The translations under genes and the position numbers were made by a program. Of a DNA stretch of 64,000 bases, positions 57,601 to 64,000 are shown piece after piece; within the stretch, counting starts at the first letter, position 1, and every line of letters starts with the position of its first letter. The stretch covers positions 22,289,961-22,353,960 of the forward strand of contig CALNVZ010003434.1 in the NCBI GenBank assembly GCA_940671915.1. Reading direction: 5' to 3'. A model generated the notes under the pieces. The model did not search any database, had not been told where the DNA came from, and saw only the letters and a list, made by a program, of their open reading frames with translations. The stretch is from Paracentrotus lividus (taxonomy: Eukaryota > Echinodermata > Echinoidea > Camarodonta > Echinidae).

Positions 57601-60600
57601 TACAAAATTAACTGGACAATGATCTAAATTTATACTTTGTCAACTCCTTGTTGAAAAGAAATACCACTTGAGAATGAAACTTTGTAATTCAAATCATTAG
57701 TTGCAGTAAATTCATCCTGTTTTATTTTCAGTGAACAGGATATTTAATGCATTTTAAAGGATATAATGTTCTTATCAAATCTATTTTTTTTTTTATAGCT
57801 ACATACTTTAAAAGAAGATAATGAAATGTGATCCCCGTATCACTATTATATATTTCTCAAAGGAAAGTGAAACCTGTGTATTGGCTCTGTACATTTACAT
57901 GTACATGTAATTACCTATAAAAAGTTAAGTGTTTAAAAAGAAGAAAGCACATGAAATCTGGGTGTAGGCTAGAAACCAGGATAACATCTGTATAACCAAA
58001 CAAAGTATCAAGTATTTATACTTTTTGGGGGTGTTATGTCTTAGTTAGTTATATTTTGATATTGTAGTTTCTCTTGTGTTTGCAACCGTCTGGGATTTGC
58101 CTTTAATATGCCTTTGCCCTTTATTAAATTCCAAACGTTTGTATTTGTATTCTCTATATTTGTTCCATATGTGATCTTATGTATTTTATCATTGTAGTTA
58201 CATTTGTCTTTTTATGCAAATGTGAAATAAATGAATTGAATTGTATTGAAATATTAATTTGGAATCAGCCATCATAAAACACCCACTCAATGGTTCCATA
58301 AATGTACATTTCATTTTGAATGATACATTTATACTTTCAGATGTCCCTGGTCTGGACTAATTGATTGGGGATTTTACTGGACCTATATTAAGACAACTAT
58401 ATTTTTAGGTGATTGAGCCTATAAGTGGTTTCAAGCGCTATCACTGGAACTTTGTACAGCCTGACCTCGCGTATGAGGCTGTCATTTAACCAAGTCGTCT
58501 ATCCACTATTATTTTGTATTGAATTCATAAAAGCCTCACTTTTTTCTTGTTATTCAAATTAGTTTCATATCCTTACGCACATAAAGATGTCAATGGTAAT
58601 CTACAATGATCCAACCTAAAAATCCCTTTTCTCAGGGCTATAACTCGTCCTATATGTATCTTGATAGAAATGCCATATGGTGTACATGTTCACTATGGAT
58701 TACTCTCATAACCGGCCATGTCACTTAAACGGATGGGTACTGGTCCCAACATGACTGGATAAGCGAGGTTGGACTGTAATGCTGTCAAAGGGCAGTAGCA
58801 CACTGACTTTGTTTTGAACACAGCAGTTTCAATACACAGAAACTTGAGGATAAAAATAGGTTGTCAGAGGCTTGAACTTTCTTACTCAGTTTCAATACCT
58901 CTGCTATACCACTGGCCGGTTTATATCCTCTTGGTCTAACAACAGTTGGTCTAATTCTCTGTTTGTCTAATACCACATGGTTTAACCCATTTGGTCTACT
59001 AATAATTTGATCTCATTTACAATTGGTCTAATGTATACTTGGTCTAATTGGCAACTCGTCTAATAGCCAAATGGTCTAATTGCATTTTCGTCTAATGCGC
59101 AAATGAATATTTGGTCTATTACCATTTTGTTAATGGAAGTGACCAAGTGGTGATAGACCAAGTGGACAGTAGACGAAGTGGGCTTTAGACAAAATGGTAA
59201 ATTGGCGAAGTGCTACTTAAACCAAAAGGTAATTAGATGAACTGGTTATAGACAAAATGGAATTAGACAAAAGGACATTAGTCAAGGTGGGTTTAGACCA
59301 TATGGCAATTTAGCGACTGACACATCATTTCTGCTATGTGTTATCAGACGTAAGTTCAAGTGAATCCATACCAAATAACAAGCATCATACTTCTTTGCGT
59401 TTCATTGCAGCTTTGATCCGATCCTGAAATACATTGATGACCAATATGAGCGATACCTCAACGATGAGAGCGGTCTTAACAGAAGAAACATTGTAGATAA
59501 CCGAGTCCATTGCTGTTTCTATTTTATCTCACCCACAGGACATGGGTAAGTCAATTCACTGAAAAGAGAACCTCAAAGATATTTAATTATATCAAGGAAA
59601 CCTTTCACCAGGAAATGGATATAGTTTTTTTTTTTTTTTAAAGAAAACTTGTGTGAAAAAATGTGGAAGAAGTTGAATCTTTTAACTTCCTTGGCTCATA
59701 TATAAGCAACAAAGGAGGAAGTTCTCAGGAAATCAAGAGAAGACTAGCCATGGCGAGATCATCCTGTATTACCTTAAGCAATATATGGAAGGACAGAGGG
59801 ATATCGAAAGAAACTAAAATACATATTATGCAAACGCTTGTTTTCCCAATTGCATTGTATGGATGTGAGACATGGTCGATGGGAATGGCTGATAGGAAAA
59901 AAATATTAGCGTTTGAGATGTGGTGTTGGCGGAGGATGCTGAGAATATCCTGGACGGAGCATAAGACAAATTAATACGTACTTAACCAAATTGGGCAAAA
60001 ACCTACGGTGGTTAATAAGATAGATCGTAGTAAATTACAATATTTTGGTCATATATGCCGACGACAGGATGATAACATTGAAAAAATAATTATGCAAGGT
60101 TGCATTGAAGGTAGTCGGAGACAAGGCAGACAGAAACTGAGATGGACAGATGGCATAAAACAATTAACAGGCCTCTCCATAGTTGCAGCTCATCGCCTGG
60201 CACAAGACAGAGCAATTTGGAAAAGCATCATCAACAGGGTCACAAAGGGTCAGACATGACCTGTATGACATCGATCGATCGATCGTGTGAAACAGTAAAA
60301 ATTGTTTATGAAATCCCCCCATTAGGTTTTCTAACACTCGTAACTTTTCGGGGTTAAATTCTCCAGGATGACTGTAATAAGATATTATAAACTTGTATGA
60401 GTCAATACTCCCCTAAAAGAAATGTTTATCTAATGGTTATGGTAAAATTGTTTTCCCAGTGCCCTATAACATAAAGAGTTACGATCAATTGTATCTTTGT
60501 AGCCTTATTTTGAGCACAAGTACAGTCATAGACAGGGTGCCCTAAAGTTAATAATCCTAACCCTATATTGAAATCTTGATCATATCAATTGAAATTTAAT

Positions 60601-63232
60601 TGAAGGATCATTCATTTATAAGTTCTTTAAATTATCAGAGATTCATCCACTATTCTTTGTAAATGTTATCACATTTCTGTAATATTTTACTTTGTTTGAA
60701 ATAGTCCATATTACATTAATTTATATATTTTTTAAAAAGAAAGTTCCAATTTCAATTTCAATTTTACAGGTGGAGTGCCCGAGGTTGATCTCTAGAACAC
60801 CAATAGTTTAATGTAGAATGTCTTTGTATGCAGACCTTACAATAAATTTGTTTGAAGTCCTGCTGTAAGAAATACTCTATACTTTGGATGATGTTATGAG
60901 TGGATATCTTTGCCAATGAAATGATTCTTGTATCTGATTTGATTCCTGCAGGTTGAAACCCCTCGATGTCCAATTTATCCAAGCTCTACACAACAAAGTG
61001 AACATTGTTCCTGTTATAGCCAAATCTGATACACTAACCAAGAGGGAACTCAACAAGCTCAAACACAAGGTAAGATATATGCACACAATACTAAAATATG
61101 ATGATGATGATAATAGTGACAGTGGTGGTTGTAGCAGTGGTGATGACAGAGGTTTCATGGAAAACACTGTCCTCTACCTCACCCCCCCCCAAAAAAAAAA
61201 ACCTTGCGTAAAGGTGAAAATAATGTTTTCTTACCCAAAATACTGCAATGCTGTTTAAAATCTTTCTATGTGATTTGGGTGGTGGTGATGGTGATGATGG
61301 TAGTGAGCTGATGATAACGATGATGATTGTGATGCTGGATGATATTTATGATGATCATGGTTGATGGTGGTGGTGGTATTGATAATTCAATGATGCTGAT
61401 GATGATATTTATTTTATTGCCTCGACATTGTTCATTATTTTGCTTAGCTGCCTTGCAAAAGGTAGTCAAAGGATCAAGTGGTTGAGATAGACCTCTTTAT
61501 TAACTGAGACATGTGTTAATATTCTTACTAGGTACTGGATGAGATTCATGACAATGGAATCAAGATTTATCACATGCCAGACTCAGACTCAGTTGAAGAT
61601 GAAGATGAAGAGAAGATTTCAAAGAACGCAACAAACAGCTATAATATAAGATTACTAGAGATATGTGTTTGATATTATTACTTAGGTACTGGATGAGATT
61701 CATGACAATGGAATCAGATTTATCACATGCCAGACTCAGACTCAGATGAAGATGAAGATGAAGATTTCAAAGAACGCAACAAACAGCTTATAATATAGAA
61801 TTAACTGAGATATGTGTTGATATTATTACTAGGTACTGGATGAGATTCATGACAATGGAATCAAGATTTATCACATGCCAGACTCAGACTCAGATGAAGA
61901 TGAAGATGAAGATTTCAAAGAACGCAACAAACAGCTATAATATAAGATTAACTGAGAAGTGTGTTGATATTATTACTAGGTACTGGATGAGATTCATGAC
62001 AATAGAATCAAGATTTATCACATGCCAGACTCAGACTCAGATGAAGATGAAGTTTTTAAAGATAGTGATGATGATGATGATGATGATGATTGTAACGATG
62101 ATAATGATCATGATGATTGTACTAATGATTAATAATCATGTCAATGATGATATCATTTACGGCATGAATAATATTCTTTATATTCCCTGAATTGCTGCCT
62201 TCCAAAAAGTATTGTGGGGATTTTTTCTTTCTTCAGATATAAACTGGCCAGCAAAAGAAAGTACCCACTTCTTTCAAAGGCTGCACACAAAAATTCACCC
62301 CATAGAAATAAACAATTTTGTACACAGGTATGGTGCAATAATCCATTACTAATCACATACCCAACAGGAAGTGATTATCTTTATTACAAAGAAATAAAAT
62401 GGCATATACAGCATCTTGGTCACTGAATCAAAAGTCACAAAATGTAACAGAATGAGCCGTCCATGTTTTACACAAAAGTCAATGTCAAAGGATGAAATAA
62501 ACCAGACACAAACAACAATGTTCAATAATGTGTATGTCCTCCTCGTGCCTGGACACATTCCAGGCATCTCTGACGCATGCTTTGGACAAGTTGTCTGGCG
62601 TAGTCCTGGGGAAGTTCTGTCCATTCCTCCTGCAGAGCTTGGATCAATGTTTGCCGATTGGTAGGAGGCTGTTCCCTTGATCTCACCCGTCTGCCAAGTT
62701 CATCCCACAGATGCTCAATGGGATTGAGGTCAGGAGAGCATGCACACCATGGGATGACGTCAATGTCCTGCTCCTGAAGGAAGTTGGTGGTGAACCGTGC
62801 TGTATGGGGTCTTGCATTGTCCTGTTGAAACAATGTGATGCCAGGATGTGCCTGCAGGAAAGGGAGCAGATAATGCTTTTGTGTGGAACTTTTGATTCAG
62901 AGACAAAGATGCTATGCATGTCAAGTTCTTCTTTGTTATGAAGATATTCAATTGCTTATGTGTATGTGATTAGTAAGGGGTATTGTAGCACACCTGTGTA
63001 CAAAAATTGTTTATATTTATGTCGTGAATTTTTGTGTGCGGCCTTTGACAGGGGTGGGTACTTTCTTTTGCTGTCCAGTTTACATCTTACTGCATTAATT
63101 AACTGAGATATGTGTTGATATTCTTACTAGGTACTGGATGAGATACATGACAATGGAATCAAGATTTATCACATGCCAGACTCTGACTCAGATGAAGATG
63201 AGGACTTCAAAGAACACAACAAACAGCTCAAG
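51050..63232 (+). CDS. SEPTIN2: Septin of the SEPT2 type, 5' part
   Basis: Exons 51050-51059, 51202-51212, 54472-54577, 56215-56301, 57126-57249, 59411-59545, 60952-61069 and 63131-63232 give 231 codons exactly, with AG/GT borders; the gene runs off the window. Septins are filament-forming GTPases of the cortex, cytokinetic ring and cilium base. Visible: [20 protein letters not shown] and the polybasic RKSVKK that binds phosphoinositides, P-loop GESGLGKST (43-51), switch I Thr77 (present in GTP-hydrolysing septins such as SEPT2), G3 DTPGYGD (100-106), G4 AKSD (181-184) and the acidic SDSDEDEDF loop. The septin-unique element and C-terminal coiled coil lie beyond the window. The human protein is very similar throughout. 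Confidence 0.95.
51202..51212 (+). CDS. SEPTIN2: Septin 11-base micro-exon
   Basis: Acceptor CTCATTACAG and donor GCG|GTAAGT enclose ACAGAGCAGCG, giving DRAA in the right phase. The alternative, a longer open frame to 51296, has no donor leading into exon 3. Vertebrate SEPT2 also has a short divergent N-terminus here. Confidence 0.6.
51213..54471 (+). other. First large septin intron
   Basis: No exon supported. Contains a (TG)n run at about 51574-51611, a T-run/G-run junction near 54010-54090 and otherwise AT-rich unique-looking sequence. Confidence 0.5.
54472..54577 (+). CDS. SEPTIN2: Septin coding exon 3
   Basis: Acceptor CACCACAG, donor GTCG|GTAAGT. Reads [35 protein letters not shown]. 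Almost identical to vertebrate SEPT2. Confidence 0.95.
55348..55530. mobile_element. 183-bp MITE with TTACTGTATAAG ends
   Basis: The left TTACTGTATAAG and the right CTTATACAGTAA are inverted repeats, with further inverted TCGCGA/AAATTTTG-type blocks inside. Confidence 0.65.
56215..56301 (+). CDS. SEPTIN2: Septin coding exon 4, P-loop
   Basis: Acceptor TGAATAG, donor GCAG|GTATGT. Reads [20 protein letters not shown] then ERHIPSAA. Confidence 0.95.
56763..56965. repeat. Dispersed repeat fragment, related to 33275-33470
   Basis: Blocks TTTTTCGCGCC, GGTTCTTAAATTCGC, CATATATTC and CGCGCCTGCCGTTCTTT parallel the other copy in the POR intron. Confidence 0.5.
57126..57249 (+). CDS. SEPTIN2: Septin coding exon 5, switch I and G3
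   Basis: Acceptor CCTACAG, donor GATTG|GTAAGT. Reads [37 protein letters not shown]. Confidence 0.95.
57477..57554. mobile_element. Short remnant of a TACAGTC-type MITE
   Basis: The right end AACAAGGTTGACTGTA matches that of the copy at 12517-12688; the left end (ACTATTGAACCC) is decayed and the interior is shortened. Confidence 0.4.
58050..58260 (+). mobile_element. Possible CR1-like retroelement 3' end
   Basis: Ends TGCAAATGTGAAATAAATGA followed by ATTGAATTGTATTGA. A short ATTGA-type repeat tail after AATAAATG is usual for CR1/L2-like non-LTR elements. No coding frame left. Confidence 0.4.
58455..58778. mobile_element. 324-bp MITE with TACAG...CTGTA ends
   Basis: The left TACAGCCTGACCTCGCGTAT pairs with a right end whose complement is TACAGTCCAACCTCGCTTAT. 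The border TA again suggests Tc1/mariner ancestry. Confidence 0.65.
58925..59320. mobile_element. Foldback element built of a short GTCTAAT-type motif, copy 2
   Basis: The left half carries TTGGTCTAAT-like words at least ten times; the right half carries the complements (TAGACCAAGTGG, TAGACGAAGTGG, TAGACAAAATGG). The turning point is TTACCATTTTGTTAATGGAA. The complement of 49789-50182 follows the same order (ACATGGNNTAAACCCATTT at one end, AATATTTGGTCTATTAC at the centre, GTGGGTTT...GGCAATTTA at the other end). Confidence 0.65.
59411..59545 (+). CDS. SEPTIN2: Septin coding exon 6
   Basis: Acceptor TTCATTGCAG, donor CATGG|GTAAGT. Reads [46 protein letters not shown]. Confidence 0.95.
59640..60290 (+). 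mobile_element. 5'-truncated RTE-type non-LTR retroelement
   Basis: Reads the C-terminal part of an endonuclease/reverse transcriptase: [54 protein letters not shown], stop, then [20 protein letters not shown] and [21 protein letters not shown] stop codon (TAA at about 59972) splits the frame, so it is inactive. A (CGAT)n tail at 60268-60285 marks the 3' end. It lies in the septin intron in the sense orientation. Confidence 0.85.
60952..61069 (+). CDS. SEPTIN2: Septin coding exon 7, G4
   Basis: Acceptor CCTGCAG, donor CACAAG|GTAAGA. Reads [39 protein letters not shown]. Confidence 0.95.
61270..61420. repeat. GAT-rich degenerate microsatellite
   Basis: Runs of GATGATGGT/GATGATGAT on the plus strand, interspersed with single changes; a second pure GAT run is at about 62068-62092. 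Confidence 0.6.
61532..62090 (+). pseudogene. Four defective tandem copies of septin exon 8
   Basis: Copies start at 61532, 61686, 61833 and 61980 (spacing 154, 147, 147). Each begins with the exon's acceptor (TTACTAG or ACTTAG) and GTACTGGATGAGATTCATGA. Copies 1-3 end at CAGCT, then run straight into ATAATATA and the next intron end, so the GT donor is gone. Copy 1 has a 2-base insertion, copy 2 loses an A (ATCAGATTT), copy 3 is open but stops at TAA right after CAGCTA, and copy 4 dissolves into a GAT run. Only the exon at 63131 is intact. Confidence 0.85.
62242..63080 (-). mobile_element. Tc1-like DNA transposon, internally deleted
   Basis: Terminal inverted repeats of about 55 bases start AACTGG(C/A)CAGCAAAAGAAA and continue to GCACACAAAAATTCAC with few mismatches. 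TA flanks both ends (62240-62241 and 63081-63082), the Tc1/mariner target duplication. It contains the transposase remnant at 62522-62833. At about 840 bases it is shorter than a full Tc1 element (roughly 1.3-1.7 kb). Confidence 0.85.
62522..62833 (-). pseudogene. Tc1-like transposase, C-terminal part
   Basis: Reads [40 protein letters not shown] and the family tail [15 protein letters not shown]. This covers the second Asp (QQDNARPH) and the third acidic residue ([17 protein letters not shown] type) of the catalytic triad; the DNA-binding and first-Asp part is missing. Not active on its own. Confidence 0.88.
63131..63232 (+). CDS. SEPTIN2: Septin coding exon 8
   Basis: Acceptor TTCTTACTAG, donor CTCAAG|GTAGGT; 34 codons in phase 0. 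Reads [34 protein letters not shown]. It corresponds to the SEPT2 segment with the acidic DAESDEDEDF loop. Confidence 0.95.
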
Positions 63233-63329
63233 GTAGGTTTTTCTTTTTGGCTCTTTCCCTATAAATCCCTCAAAAATAGTTCTGCAAATCAACTTTGAAC
63301 CTTGATATATATATTTTTTTTCATCTTTA

Positions 63330-63760
63330 GCTCATCCGGCTCGAAGAGCCAGATGAGCTTATGCCGTGGCGTGGCGTCCGTCGTCTGTCAACTATCCACA
63401 ATTTCAAAATGCGTCTTCTTCGTCATTTCAAGTCCGATTTCAATTCTGTTTGCTTTATATGATAGCACTAGGTGGGGGATTCAAAACTTGTATACAGAAT
63501 TTTGAAACTTATTAAATATGCTAATTTATGCGTATTTTTAAATATTCAACAAAAAATGCTGTACTTATTTATTTGTTGACCGATTTTGATTTTTTTTCTT
63601 GTACCACCTGGTAGAGCTACATGAGGTTCACCAAACTACACAGAATTTCGAAATTTTGACAACCAAATAATTTATATGATTTATGAGAAATTATTCAAAA
63701 ATTGTGTTTATTTCTTTGTGAGATGCCGGATGAGCACCACAATACATCATTGATGTGCTA
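63330..63760. repeat. Dispersed repeat starting AGCTCATCCGGCTCGAAGAG
   Basis: The left end AGCTCATCCGGCTC folds on GAGCCAGATGAGCT, and the right end CCGGATGAGC is the complement of the first bases (GCTCATCCGG), so the unit has inverted ends about 400 bases apart. Recalled as a motif frequent in marine invertebrate introns, but not named. Confidence 0.55.
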
Positions 63761-64000
63761 GTTTATTTATTTTTAAACCATTTTAATGTTTATCTATTCT
63801 GCTTTCCAGTGATGCCCTATTTGTAATGGTGATATCGTGCTTGAATGCACTGTATGCTTAGAATATGGGGAAAATTCAAAATATCAGTCAGGGTTATTGT
63901 CTATTAAATTTGATGGAGCATTTGTGCCAGCTGCTTGACAAATTACTTTACAAAAATTACACAAATTTACAAATTAATAGACAAATTACTATCATGTCAG

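Noticed and set aside
61840-62190. Met/Thr/Gln-rich open frame of 116 codons
   Set aside because: Out-of-frame reading through the defective septin exon copies and the GAT microsatellite.

Overview
The window is eukaryotic nuclear DNA from an animal, most likely a marine invertebrate deuterostome such as an echinoderm. This is inferred from three intron-rich genes whose splice sites can be read directly, from two proteins that track vertebrate orthologues closely, and from a dense load of short inverted-repeat transposons and degraded non-LTR retroelements. The species cannot be fixed from the sequence alone.

Layout. (1) 1-15306, plus strand: the 3' part of a large gene. Thirteen exons from 496 to 15306 splice into one uninterrupted 1241-residue reading frame. 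It starts upstream of the window and ends in a 764-codon terminal exon rich in Ser, Lys and Arg with repeated LRRSPR-type Cdk-like sites. I do not recognise the family with certainty; a replication or cell-cycle nuclear factor of the Treslin/TICRR kind is a weak hypothesis. (2) 15307-22965: the convergent intergenic region holding the 3' UTRs and several MITEs. (3) 22966-39853, minus strand: a complete NADPH-cytochrome P450 reductase gene (POR), 14 coding exons, about 683 residues. Its exon 5 carries an apparent +1 frameshift, and two of its introns hold decayed partial copies of its own exons. (4) 39854-51049: gene-poor DNA packed with repeats, including a long palindrome hit twice by the same retroelement family, MITEs, long simple-sequence tracts and a 176-bp tandem duplication. 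(5) 51050-63232, plus strand: the 5' part of a septin gene of the SEPT2 type (231 codons in 8 exons, running off the right end). Just before its last visible exon lie four defective tandem copies of that exon, and a Tc1-like transposon is inserted between those copies and the intact exon.

The three genes are not functionally linked: a probable nuclear regulator, an ER electron-transfer flavoprotein and a cytoskeletal GTPase. What the window mainly shows is intron and intergenic evolution. It contains exon-fragment duplications in two genes, at least five MITEs with TACAG...CTGTA ends, two TTAA-flanked (piggyBac-type) MITEs, two copies of a foldback family built from a short GTCTAAT-type motif, and a nested MITE inside a larger terminal-inverted-repeat element.

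Limits: all splice calls come from reading GT/AG sites, phase and conservation with remembered family features; no alignment, transcript or database search was possible. Mobile-element boundaries come from visible inverted repeats and target duplications and may be off by several bases.
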